The notes beneath the pieces were generated by a model. The model saw only the letters and a list, made by a program, of their open reading frames with translations. It ran no database searches and had not been told where the DNA came from. A program made the position numbers and the translations under genes. A DNA stretch of 64,000 nucleotides from Chitinophaga jiangningensis (lineage in GTDB: Bacteria; Bacteroidota; Bacteroidia; Chitinophagales; Chitinophagaceae): positions 310,001 to 374,000 of the forward strand of contig NZ_FRBL01000003.1 in the NCBI RefSeq assembly GCF_900142605.1, given 5' to 3'. The number at the start of each line of letters is the position of its first letter. Position 1 is the first letter of the stretch. Shown here one piece after another: positions 56,516 to 64,000 of this stretch.

Positions 56516-58134
56516 GCAGATTGTTGTTGCAGCTTACGACTGCCATCCAGTATGCTTTGCGGGATTGGCCACACGTAAAATTTATCGTTGTTGAAGTAGC
56601 GGTCTTCCAGCTTGGTTTTGGTAAACTTATTCGTACTGCCGCCGGTAGCCGGGATGTCGGTGAGCCCCGCGCTGGCATCCAGCGTGTATACGGGACCGTT
56701 AAGCAGGTTTTTCCCTTCTTTCCAGCGGAGAATGTCGAAGTAGCGGTGCCCTTCACCAGCCAGTTCAATCCTGCGTTCATGCCGGATGAAAGTACGCATG
56801 GTCGCCTGATCCAGCGCCCAGCCATTGAGCGCAAATGTGGCTGCCACCGTTGGCATACCCGCTCTGCGGCGTACCTGATCTATGGCAGCAACCACGCTGG
56901 CATCAGGGCCGGCAACCTCGTTTTTTGCTTCTGCAAAAGTGAGCAGCACCTCGGCATAACGGAGGATGTGCCAGTCATTACCACCGTTGTCACGCACCTC
57001 TAATTCTGTTTTATCAAACATTTTCTTATAGGCGTAGCCGGTATAGGTGGCCTTATCACCACCAATTTTATCCAGGCTGTTATTCAGCGGGTCATACATT
57101 TTACCATTGGCCAGCGTGCTGCCAGGATAGTAGATGGTAGCCGCCAGGCGTGGATCGCGGCCCTTCCACGGCGTGTGTACATCATACGCCGGATCGTTGG
57201 TGTACGGGTAATATCCCGCAGCGCTTTCATAATCATCTACCAGAGATGGCAATGGATTCAGGTACAATGTACCGCCTGAAACGCTGTTCACTCCTGTGAT
57301 ATCACGCAGGCCATTGGGTTGTATCTCCTTAATATGAATATAGTCCATGATGCTCTCCGCTGAATAATCGCCTTCCTGTTGAAACAGGTTGTAATAATCA
57401 GGATACAGCGAATATGTACCGCTACTGATCACCTCCTGCGCCGCCTGGGCAGCGCCGGCATAATCTCCGTTGTAGAGTAGCACACGGGCTTTCAGCGCGG
57501 TAGCTGCACCTGCGGTAAACCTGCCTTTATCATCCCCCGAATAGGTAGCCGGCAGGTCAGGTGCCGCTTCGTTCAGCCACTGGATCACCTGCGCCACCAC
57601 CACGGCTTTCTTGTCCTGCGGTACATCTGACTCGGCGGGTGTGCTAAAAACCTTTGTCACCAAAGGCACATCACCGAACAGCGTGGTCATCATATAGTAA
57701 CGGTAAGCCAGGCAAACCTTTACTTCTGCCAACAGTCTTTTCTTTAAAGCCGGGTTCATGTCCGGTACCTTGTCCACATTAGCCAGGAATTCCAGGCAGT
57801 GACGGATCTGGTCGTAACGCCACTCGTCGCCAAGACTTCCGGTGGTAGCCACAAAAGTGCTGTTACCAATCAACTGCGCATTACGGAGCGTATTACCCCA
57901 GGAAGCGGTTTTCGACAGCGCATTGTCACTCATGCCTTCATAGCAGATGAAAAAGTCGGCGCTGGGCATAAATTCGTATATCCGTGAGGCAAATTTCACC
58001 GCGTCCTGTTCCGTGGTCCAGTAAGTGGCATCGGAATATTCATCTAAGGGTGGCCGGTCCAGGAATTTACTGCAGGAGAATAATCCTGTGCTCAGCAAAG
58101 CGGAAAGTAATATATAGCGAGGCTTCATTTTCAT
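56506..58134 (-). CDS. SusD/RagB family lipoprotein (fucosidase locus)
   Basis: A 542-residue lipoprotein with lipobox LFSC (Cys21) followed by SKFLDRPPLDEYSDATYW, a very typical SusD opening. Other SusD marks are CLAYRYYMMTTLFGDVPLV, ILRYAEVLLTFAEAKNE and FIRHERRIELAGEGHRYFDI. It lies four bases downstream of the SusC stop on the minus strand. Confidence 0.95.
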   Translation of the reverse strand: MKMKPRYILLSALLSTGLFSCSKFLDRPPLDEYSDATYWTTEQDAVKFASRIYEFMPSADFFICYEGMSDNALSKTASWGNTLRNAQLIGNSTFVATTGSLGDEWRYDQIRHCLEFLANVDKVPDMNPALKKRLLAEVKVCLAYRYYMMTTLFGDVPLVTKVFSTPAESDVPQDKKAVVVAQVIQWLNEAAPDLPATYSGDDKGRFTAGAATALKARVLLYNGDYAGAAQAAQEVISSGTYSLYPDYYNLFQQEGDYSAESIMDYIHIKEIQPNGLRDITGVNSVSGGTLYLNPLPSLVDDYESAAGYYPYTNDPAYDVHTPWKGRDPRLAATIYYPGSTLANGKMYDPLNNSLDKIGGDKATYTGYAYKKMFDKTELEVRDNGGNDWHILRYAEVLLTFAEAKNEVAGPDASVVAAIDQVRRRAGMPTVAATFALNGWALDQATMRTFIRHERRIELAGEGHRYFDILRWKEGKNLLNGPVYTLDASAGLTDIPATGGSTNKFTKTKLEDRYFNNDKFYVWPIPQSILDGSRKLQQQSAWK

Positions 58135-58138
58135 AGTT

Positions 58139-61100
58139 TTAGAATTTCAGGTTCAGACCAAGAGAATAGGTTTTCAGCTGCGGGAAGTTGACACCTGACT
58201 GCCAGTTGTCGATTTCCGGATCATAGCTGCCCGGAAAGTCTTTCGCCTTCAGGGTAAACGCATTTTCCATGATGAAATAAACACGCAGGTAGCTGATCCT
58301 GGCGCGTTGCAGCAGTTGATTAGGCACAGTATAGCCCAGCTGCAGGTTTTTGAGTCGCAGGTAACGGGAGTCAAACAGCCACCAGTCGGAAAACTCTGTG
58401 TTCACACTCTGGTCCTGGCGCATCAGGGGATAGCGTGCATTGCGGTTGTCAGGCGTCCATGAATCCAGCAGGTCGGTGGTAAAGGTACCGCCGTATTGAA
58501 ACGGCGTAGTGGCGTAACCGGTAAGGTAGGTCTTGTTTTTCAGCACACCCTGCAGCAACATGGATAAGTCAAACTGCCGCCAGCTGAAGTTCGCATTCAC
58601 GCCAAACATCATATGCGGTTCTGCATCACCCAGCAGCACGCGATCCTCCGGTGTGATCTTCCCATCGTTATTGGTATCCTGATATTTGATGTCGCCCGGC
58701 TTGTTTTGTGGCTTGTAGGTCGGGCTGGCCTTTACCTCATCTTCCGACTGATACAGGCCAATGGCTTTGTAACCGTACCATACCCAGCGACTCTGCCCAA
58801 CCATTGTCGGGTTAGTGCCCAGGATATCGGCAGTGCCGCCCAGGTCCAGGATTTGATTGCGGTTGTTGTACAGGTTGGCAATCACGCCATATTTCAATGC
58901 GTGGTCGCGATTCTGATAGCCTACGGATATTTCCCAACCCTTGTTACCCATGGAGCCGATGTTGCGTACTCCGGCATCACGGCCAAACATGGATGGTACA
59001 CTGGGCGTCAACAGAATGCCAGTGGTTTTATCTTTAAACACATCCACCGTAAGGGTAAGCTTGTCCTGCAGGAAAGACGCGTCCAGGCCCAGGTTAGCAG
59101 TAGTCTTTTCCTCCCAGGTCAAATCCGGATTGGCGGTATTGCTGTAGTAGGTTGTGGTAAGCGCCTTATCGTTCAGGTAAGTGGTGCCGGTGCCAATAAT
59201 GCTGGCCCATGGATAATAGCCGGTAGCATCCTGGTTACCCACTTTACCATAACTACCGCGGAGTTTCAGGTTGGAAATAAAAGTCACCGCTTTCATGAAT
59301 TGCTCTTCTGTAATGCGCCAGCCGGCGGATACAGAAGGGAAGAAACCCCAGCGGTTATTGAGGAAACGGGAGGAGCCATCGTAGCGACTATTCAGCTCCA
59401 CCAAATAACGATCCCTGTAGTTGTACGACAAGCGCCCGAACATGGATTGTATCGCCCATTGGTAGGCGTCACCGTTAGTGCTCCACTGGTCTTTGTCGGC
59501 GGAGCCACCATCGATGACATGAATATCATTGTTGAGGAAGTTCTGCCGCCCCAGCCCATAGCCTTCATACAGGAAGCTTTCCTGGCTGTATCCCAGCAGC
59601 AGCTTAAAGCCATGGTCCCGGAACTGGTGCTGGTAGTTGGCCGTAGCAATGAACGTCTGGTTGGTGGCGCTGTTAAAGTCGTCTTTTAGCGCGTTGGGCG
59701 ACTGCTGCGTCGTCACCAGTTTCTCCTCATCGTCATAGAGTTTATAGGTAGCCTGGAACAGTTTATGACGCACATCGCGGTTGTTATAGGCGTATTGTCC
59801 TTTTACGCTGAGGTCTTTGGTGATGTTGTATTCCAGGTTCATGTTGGTGTTGAAGTAAGCATCCTTATATCGTTCAAAACCACCGTCGTTGATAATGGCC
59901 ACTGGCTGGGAGCCGCCGCGGTAGCTGCGGTTGCGGCCTTCCGGTGTATAGGGCCATTCGGTAGGATTGAGTATATAGGCCCAGTGCATGGCGGTATTAA
60001 AGATGCCTGCGCCGGCAAAGCTGCGCGGCCGGTTCGTGTATACAGTGTTGATGCCAAACTTCAGGTTGTCCAGCAGCTGGGTATTAAGGTTAATACGGGA
60101 AGTGAAACGCTCGTTTAGCACGCCATTTACAGAGCCTTCCTGCTTCAGGTATCCGAGGGAAATGAAGTAATCCGTGTTTTTGCTGCCACCGGTAATGCCT
60201 ACGTTATGCTGCATCTGCAAGGCGTTCTCTTTAAATATCTCGTCTACCCAATCCGTACTGGGGAGTTCACCTGATGCATATTTTTGAATGGTAGCTTCCG
60301 GAAACCGCGGCGTAGCCGAAGGGTTATCATTTAACTGCGAAGCATTCCACTGGCGCATGAAATCCACGGCGTTAGCCAGCCTGGGCAGGTAGGTAGGCTG
60401 CTGGGTACCGGCATAGGCATCGTACGAAAGGGTAGGGCGTGCATTGGTTTTACCACGGCGGGTTGTCACCAGTATAACGCCACCGGATGCACGCGCACCG
60501 TAAATAGCAGTGGCCGAGGCATCTTTAAGAACACTGATGTTATCGATATCCTGTGGGTTCACGGTTTCCAGCTGTCCGGCCACACCGTCGATCAATACCA
60601 GCACCGGGTTGTTGGACAGCGTGCTGATGCCACGTATCTGTATTTTATTGTTGTTGGTACCGGGCATGGCATCGGTTTGCTGTATGAAGAGGCCGGGCAC
60701 CTGTCCCTGTAAAGCGTTGACTACATTGGGCACAGGGCGTTCCGCCACGGCGGCACCTTTCACGGTGGCCACTGCCGCGGTGAGACTGGCTTTTGTTTGT
60801 GTGCCATAGCCCACTACCACTATTTCGCCGAGTTTTTTGGGATCTTCTGTGAGCACGATGCGCAGTTGGGTGTCTTTGCCGGAAGCGATTTCGCGGCTGG
60901 TATATCCAATGAAAGAAACTACCAGCACCGCATTTTCAGGAATGCCCTTTAGCGTGTAGGCACCTTTGCCATCTGTGACGGTGGCGATGGAGCCGTCTTT
61001 AATACGGATGGTTACACCAGGCAGCGGTTCATCCTTTTCATTTACCACTACTCCTGAAATATCTTTCAGTGCTACTGACAGCGCCGGATCAGGAGTAATA

Positions 61101-61465
61101 TCATAATGCGGGTCTTCGGTGCGACGAATAAAAACCTTACCGTCGGCCGTAAAAAACTCCAGGGCGAAAGGAGAGAGCAGCTCTTTGAGGACGTTGCCGG
61201 CCTGCTGCTGGCGGGCTTTTACCGTTACCGGGCTGTTGAGTATCTCGGCATTTACGGCGTAGCTAAACGAGAGGTCCGCCGCGGCGCCGATTTCATTCAG
61301 CACGTCGTGCAGTTTTCCGTTCTCCTTGTTGATGGTAATTTTCTTCTGCAGCAGCTGGGCATCTGTGGGATTCGCCAATAGCGACAAGGCCAGACTGCAT
61401 ACAGCAATGGTCGTACACAACGATAATTTCATTAGCATGCGTATTACAGGTACACATTTTTTCAT
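58139..61465 (-). CDS. STN-domain SusC/RagA TonB-dependent transporter (fucosidase locus)
   Basis: Start set at 61465 (MKKCVPVIRMLMKLSLCTT), giving 1108 residues with a clean signal peptide ending PTDAQ; the frame opens 22 codons earlier but those residues would precede the signal. Next comes an STN (secretin/TonB N-terminal) domain (LHDVLNEIGAAADLSFSY through FFTADGKVFIRR), then the carboxypeptidase-regulatory domain, TonB-box region GEIVVVGYG, plug with VLIDGVAG and NISVLKDASATAIYGARASG, and the barrel. The STN domain contacts the periplasmic part of a FecR anti-sigma factor, encoded just upstream, so this transporter probably signals its own expression. Confidence 0.95.
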   Translation of the reverse strand: MKKCVPVIRMLMKLSLCTTIAVCSLALSLLANPTDAQLLQKKITINKENGKLHDVLNEIGAAADLSFSYAVNAEILNSPVTVKARQQQAGNVLKELLSPFALEFFTADGKVFIRRTEDPHYDITPDPALSVALKDISGVVVNEKDEPLPGVTIRIKDGSIATVTDGKGAYTLKGIPENAVLVVSFIGYTSREIASGKDTQLRIVLTEDPKKLGEIVVVGYGTQTKASLTAAVATVKGAAVAERPVPNVVNALQGQVPGLFIQQTDAMPGTNNNKIQIRGISTLSNNPVLVLIDGVAGQLETVNPQDIDNISVLKDASATAIYGARASGGVILVTTRRGKTNARPTLSYDAYAGTQQPTYLPRLANAVDFMRQWNASQLNDNPSATPRFPEATIQKYASGELPSTDWVDEIFKENALQMQHNVGITGGSKNTDYFISLGYLKQEGSVNGVLNERFTSRINLNTQLLDNLKFGINTVYTNRPRSFAGAGIFNTAMHWAYILNPTEWPYTPEGRNRSYRGGSQPVAIINDGGFERYKDAYFNTNMNLEYNITKDLSVKGQYAYNNRDVRHKLFQATYKLYDDEEKLVTTQQSPNALKDDFNSATNQTFIATANYQHQFRDHGFKLLLGYSQESFLYEGYGLGRQNFLNNDIHVIDGGSADKDQWSTNGDAYQWAIQSMFGRLSYNYRDRYLVELNSRYDGSSRFLNNRWGFFPSVSAGWRITEEQFMKAVTFISNLKLRGSYGKVGNQDATGYYPWASIIGTGTTYLNDKALTTTYYSNTANPDLTWEEKTTANLGLDASFLQDKLTLTVDVFKDKTTGILLTPSVPSMFGRDAGVRNIGSMGNKGWEISVGYQNRDHALKYGVIANLYNNRNQILDLGGTADILGTNPTMVGQSRWVWYGYKAIGLYQSEDEVKASPTYKPQNKPGDIKYQDTNNDGKITPEDRVLLGDAEPHMMFGVNANFSWRQFDLSMLLQGVLKNKTYLTGYATTPFQYGGTFTTDLLDSWTPDNRNARYPLMRQDQSVNTEFSDWWLFDSRYLRLKNLQLGYTVPNQLLQRARISYLRVYFIMENAFTLKAKDFPGSYDPEIDNWQSGVNFPQLKTYSLGLNLKF

Positions 61466-61495
61466 ACTTTTAGGTAGATTAAGGTTGAGTAATAT

Positions 61496-61536
61496 GCCGG
61501 CTGCCAAAGGTTTTCCAGACTCGCTTGGCAAACGGC
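61496..61536. promoter_or_regulatory. Inverted repeat upstream of the STN-type susC
   Basis: The arms GCCGGCTGCCAA (61496-61507) and TTGGCAAACGGC (61525-61536) pair at 10 of 12 positions across a 17-base spacer. The repeat lies 31 bases upstream of the susC start, inside the 150-base gap after the anti-sigma gene, where the ECF-dependent promoter would be expected. It could be an operator or part of the promoter. A small G+C hairpin next to a T-tract (about 61550-61573) adjoins it. Confidence 0.3.
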
Positions 61537-61615
61537 GCTTAACTTTTCAGGGCCTCTCCGGAGGCCTTTTTTTATGTTGGCGGTGTTAGTGTCAGCATGA
61601 TATTTTTTTTCGTGG

Positions 61616-62584
61616 TCAGCATCCGTTCATGCGGATATAATAGGTATTGTTTTGATGTTCCAGGGTGGCATTCAGCGTAAGGCAGAGTTGTTTCAGGGCT
61701 TTGTCCAGCGGCTGCCGGGTGTTGAATTCGCCCACATAGGAGCAGCTGGCCGTGCTGCCGCTGATCGTTATTTTCACATTGTAATAATAGCCCAATTGAT
61801 CGGCCACCTGTTGCAGGTTGGCGCGATCGTAACGGAGTATGCCCTGCTGATGTTCCAGTATCCATCGGGTATCTACCCCGGTTTCGTGGAGAAGGTTACC
61901 GCTTTGTTTGTTGAACACGGCGCGGTTGCCCGGAGGGCATTCCACCTGTTGGACGCCGCTGCTCACGGCCACTTTGCCGGTTAACACGGTCACGGCTATA
62001 TCCTGTTGGGCCGTATAGGCCTGCACGTTAAAGCTGGTGCCCAGTACCTGTGTGGTTACCTGTCCACTCTGCACTTTAAATGGCTTTTTGCTGTCGGCCC
62101 GGATATCAAAAAATGCTTCTCCGGTAAGGGTTACGGTTCTATCGTTCCTGCCATAATCCTTTCCCTGTTCCATTGTTGTGTTGGGGCTTAGGTAGACGAT
62201 AGTGCTGTCCGGCAAGGCTACCCGCAGGTGCTCTGTTGCTACGGTGCGGTAAGCTATCGGCTTAGCTTCGGTGGACGCTGGAGCGGTTGGCTGCCGCAGT
62301 GTCCAGGTGATGCCACTGGCAACAGCAATCACGGCAGTTACGGCTGCGGCTATACGTAGCCATGGGCGCATACGCACTACCTTTACAGGGGCAGGCTGAC
62401 GGATAGCCGACAGCAGTTCTTGTTCCATAGCGGCTTCCAGTTCAGCGCGACTGCCCATCTTATCATTGTCCCATTCCTGCTCAGGAAAGCTGTGGTAGTA
62501 GTTCATTAACCGTTGCAATTCCTCTTCCGAGGCCGTGCCGTTGGTCCATTTATCAATCAGTTGAAAAAAATCTTCCCTATGCAT
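61616..62584 (-). CDS. FecR family anti-sigma factor
   Basis: A 322-residue inner membrane protein. Residues 1-72 are the cytoplasmic sigma-binding part (DKWTNGTASEEELQRLMNYY). One membrane segment lies at about 74-96 (LRIAAAVTAVIAVASGITW). The periplasmic FecR domain has TVTLTGEAFFDI and VLGTSFNVQAY, and the C-terminal DUF4974/STN-like part has LQQVADQLGYYYNVKITISG. It should hold the sigma factor until the SusC STN domain signals substrate binding. The C terminus is 85 residues of ordinary form, so the protein looks complete. Confidence 0.94.
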   Translation of the reverse strand: MHREDFFQLIDKWTNGTASEEELQRLMNYYHSFPEQEWDNDKMGSRAELEAAMEQELLSAIRQPAPVKVVRMRPWLRIAAAVTAVIAVASGITWTLRQPTAPASTEAKPIAYRTVATEHLRVALPDSTIVYLSPNTTMEQGKDYGRNDRTVTLTGEAFFDIRADSKKPFKVQSGQVTTQVLGTSFNVQAYTAQQDIAVTVLTGKVAVSSGVQQVECPPGNRAVFNKQSGNLLHETGVDTRWILEHQQGILRYDRANLQQVADQLGYYYNVKITISGSTASCSYVGEFNTRQPLDKALKQLCLTLNATLEHQNNTYYIRMNGC

Positions 62585-62714
62585 AAGTGGGTGTTTGCCC
62601 TTATAGTGTCAATAAAAGCAAGGAGCCCCCAAAAGGGTTCAAAAAAAATAGCTGGAAAATAATTTGCCCTTTCAAGGGCAGGTGTTTCCACTTATTGTTG
62701 CAACAAAAGCAAGG

Positions 62715-63287
62715 CTAGCGGTTGGAAATAAGTAACAGCACCACGGCATAGGGAAATGCCTCGCGCAACTTACGGATGGCAATGGTGATCTGGTTTTCTA
62801 CCGTTTTAACGGAGATGTTTAGCCGGGCGGCTATTTCTTTATGGGATAACTGCTGGTCGCGACTCATCCGGAAAATAATCCTGCATTTTTCCGGGAGATG
62901 GTCGATAAGTGTGTTGAGTACCTGTTGTAATTCCTTATAGGCTAGTTCACTTTCCGGGGAAGCATGATCCATTCTTTCTTCCAGCTGATCAAACAACGTT
63001 GTATTTGCCGGTTGGCGCCGGATATAACGGAATACCTTATACTTAATACTGGCGTTCAGATAGGCTTTCAGGTGAGTGGTAATCTCCAGTCGCGGTGCCT
63101 GTTGCCACAATTCGGTAAACAGTTCCTGTACGAGGTCCTTACAAGCCTCGCGATCTTTCAGCAGCTGATATGCCAGCAGAAACAATGATTGCCAGTGGGT
63201 TTTATATAAGTAGGTGAGTGCCTGCTCATCGCCGTTTTTTAATCTTTGCAGCAGCACATCGTCCGTAAGCACCTCGGTAGTTGGCAT
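62715..63287 (-). CDS. ECF-type RNA polymerase sigma factor
   Basis: Start set at 63287 (MPTTEVLTDDVLLQRLKNGD), which gives 190 residues, a usual ECF length, and has AGAGGGA just upstream; the longer frame to 63392 adds 35 unrelated residues. Region 2 is seen in ALTYLYKTHWQSLFLLAYQL and DLVQELFTELW, region 4 in LPEKCRIIFRMSRDQQLSHK and ISVKTVENQI. A hydrophobic C-terminal tail (AVVLLLISNR) is typical of Bacteroidetes ECF proteins. It is the first gene of the sigma/FecR/SusC/SusD/GH29 cluster and probably drives it. Confidence 0.93.
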   Translation of the reverse strand: MPTTEVLTDDVLLQRLKNGDEQALTYLYKTHWQSLFLLAYQLLKDREACKDLVQELFTELWQQAPRLEITTHLKAYLNASIKYKVFRYIRRQPANTTLFDQLEERMDHASPESELAYKELQQVLNTLIDHLPEKCRIIFRMSRDQQLSHKEIAARLNISVKTVENQITIAIRKLREAFPYAVVLLLISNR

Positions 63288-63537
63288 TCCCTCTAGTTGA
63301 TAAAATATGAATCGCAGTGAACGCCATAAATATATGGTATTATTATTCAGAAAGGAAAATTTAGGGATGAGGCAGGTTGTGCTGCCGCCCACGCGGCCAC
63401 ATTCCTACTCATTTACTGCGGCTATTCTCCCTCACGTGTCCCTGCAATTCCCCGCTTTTTCCCCCGAACCACCGTTATCCGGCCTGGACCGGATTTTGTT
63501 CGTTGTACATATATCTCTCAATAAAAAAACAAAAGCT

Positions 63538-63741
63538 ATGGAAAATCAAACAAGCAGTTTTAACCTGAAATTAAAAGGCAACTGGAACGAGCTGAAAGGC
63601 AAAATCAAACAGCAATATGCGGATCTGACGGATGATGATCTGCTGTATGAAGAGGGTAAGGAAGATGAGTTGCTGGGCCGCATTCAGCAGAAAACAGGAC
63701 AAACCAAAGATGCGTTGAAGTCCTGGATCGATAAACTCTAA
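63538..63741 (+). CDS. CsbD family stress-response protein
   Basis: A 67-residue soluble protein. The frame is open from 63307, but the Met at 63538 gives the CsbD pattern exactly: LKLKGNWNELKGKIKQQYAD, DDLLYEEGKEDELLGRIQQK and a helical end KDALKSWIDKL. CsbD proteins are small, induced by general stress and of unclear mechanism. It is divergent from the sigma factor with 250 bases between them, where no further feature was seen, and is followed by a dehydrogenase of the kind often found in stress clusters. Confidence 0.9.
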   Translation: MENQTSSFNLKLKGNWNELKGKIKQQYADLTDDDLLYEEGKEDELLGRIQQKTGQTKDALKSWIDKL

Positions 63742-63748
63742 ACAGAAA

Positions 63749-63785
63749 GCTGTATCAAAAGGAAGTCATTTTCTTTTGATACAGC
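63749..63785. terminator. Perfect hairpin between csbD-like and dehydrogenase genes
   Basis: A perfect 13-base stem (GCTGTATCAAAAG and its complement) encloses an 11-base loop, eight bases after the csbD stop. The downstream T-tract is poor (ATTTCTT), so it may be a terminator, attenuator or mRNA-stabilising end. Confidence 0.5.
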
Positions 63786-63805
63786 ATTTCTTAAAACAGG
63801 AGCTC

Positions 63806-64000
63806 ATGGCAAAGAAAAAACAGATCAAACATACCAATACCGAAGAGGAAATGAATCCGCAGCCGGTGTACGAACGGCCATACGATTCACAGGTAAAAAA
63901 GCTGACCGGTAAGGTTGCCATCATTACGGGCGGGGATAGTGGTATTGGTCGGGCAGTGGCCGTGCATTTCGCCAGGGAAGGAGCGGAGGTGGCCATTCTG
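63806..64000 (+). CDS. Short-chain dehydrogenase/reductase, 3' end cut by window edge
   Basis: 65 codons are visible from ATG 63806, preceded by AGGAG at a good distance. An N-terminal extension of about 35 residues leads to the NAD(P)-binding motif GKVAIITGGDSGIGRAVAVH, which places it in the SDR family with an extended N terminus (YhdF/YghA-like general-stress type). The catalytic Tyr and Lys lie outside the window. The CsbD neighbour agrees with a stress cluster. Confidence 0.88.
   Translation, partial: MAKKKQIKHTNTEEEMNPQPVYERPYDSQVKKLTGKVAIITGGDSGIGRAVAVHFAREGAEVAIL

Noticed and set aside
61466..61531. Longer N terminus for the STN-type SusC
   Set aside because: It adds 22 residues ahead of a standard signal peptide and runs through the inverted repeat.
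62594..62714. Short direct repeats (AAYAAAAGCAAGG at 62611 and 62702) between the sigma and anti-sigma genes
   Set aside because: Only 13 bases with one mismatch and irregular spacing of the flanking TTTGCCCTT; could be chance.
1..64000. CRISPR arrays, insertion sequences, prophage, tRNA or rRNA genes
   Set aside because: None was seen; no spaced direct repeats, transposase, integrase or cloverleaf was recognised.

Overview
The window reads as chromosome from a Bacteroidota polysaccharide degrader, most likely a Chitinophaga-like member of the Chitinophagaceae. The grounds are three SusC/SusD pairs, lipoproteins with short lipoboxes, a FecR/ECF-sigma system tied to a SusC that carries an STN domain, starts without strong Shine-Dalgarno sequences, and dense runs of exported carbohydrate-active enzymes. 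No rRNA, tRNA, phage, insertion sequence or CRISPR array was seen. Family names come from reading motifs and from memory of the families; no search was run.

Region 1 (bases 1 to about 46240) is a very large polysaccharide utilization locus. A truncated GH2 and a DUF3826 protein precede SusC, SusD and a third lipoprotein. Then come a PL1 pectate lyase, a two-domain DUF6298-like protein, GH140, GH43, a sialidase-fold protein (GH143-like), a GH142-like protein, GH2, a GH78-sialidase fusion, an esterase/TIM-barrel fusion, GH141, a Gfo/Idh/MocA oxidoreductase, a sodium:solute symporter, a second GH78, GH127, a five-bladed propeller glycosidase, GH106 and a DUF5703 (GH139-like) enzyme. A convergent SGNH acetylesterase and an AraC regulator close the locus. 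GH140, GH141, GH142/143, GH127, GH106, GH78 and a GH139 candidate together are the known signature of rhamnogalacturonan II (RG-II) breakdown. SusC/D would import oligosaccharides, the exported enzymes would strip side chains A to D, the esterases would remove acetyl groups, and the symporter and oxidoreductase would handle a released sugar. Eight 4-base ATGA overlaps suggest one very long, translationally coupled operon.

Region 2 (46242 to 55080) holds a small exported EF-hand protein and a second SusC/SusD locus. That locus carries two lipoproteins, one a zinc metallopeptidase, and no glycosidase, so its cargo may be peptide or glycopeptide.

Region 3 (55082 to 63287, minus strand) is a self-contained fucosidase locus: ECF sigma factor, FecR anti-sigma factor, STN-type SusC, SusD and a GH29 alpha-L-fucosidase. 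The window ends with a CsbD-like stress protein and the start of a short-chain dehydrogenase.

Intergenic DNA holds an unusual family of overlapping double hairpins (43733-43804, 46360-46515, 55000-55076). Their fold is conserved while their sequence is not.
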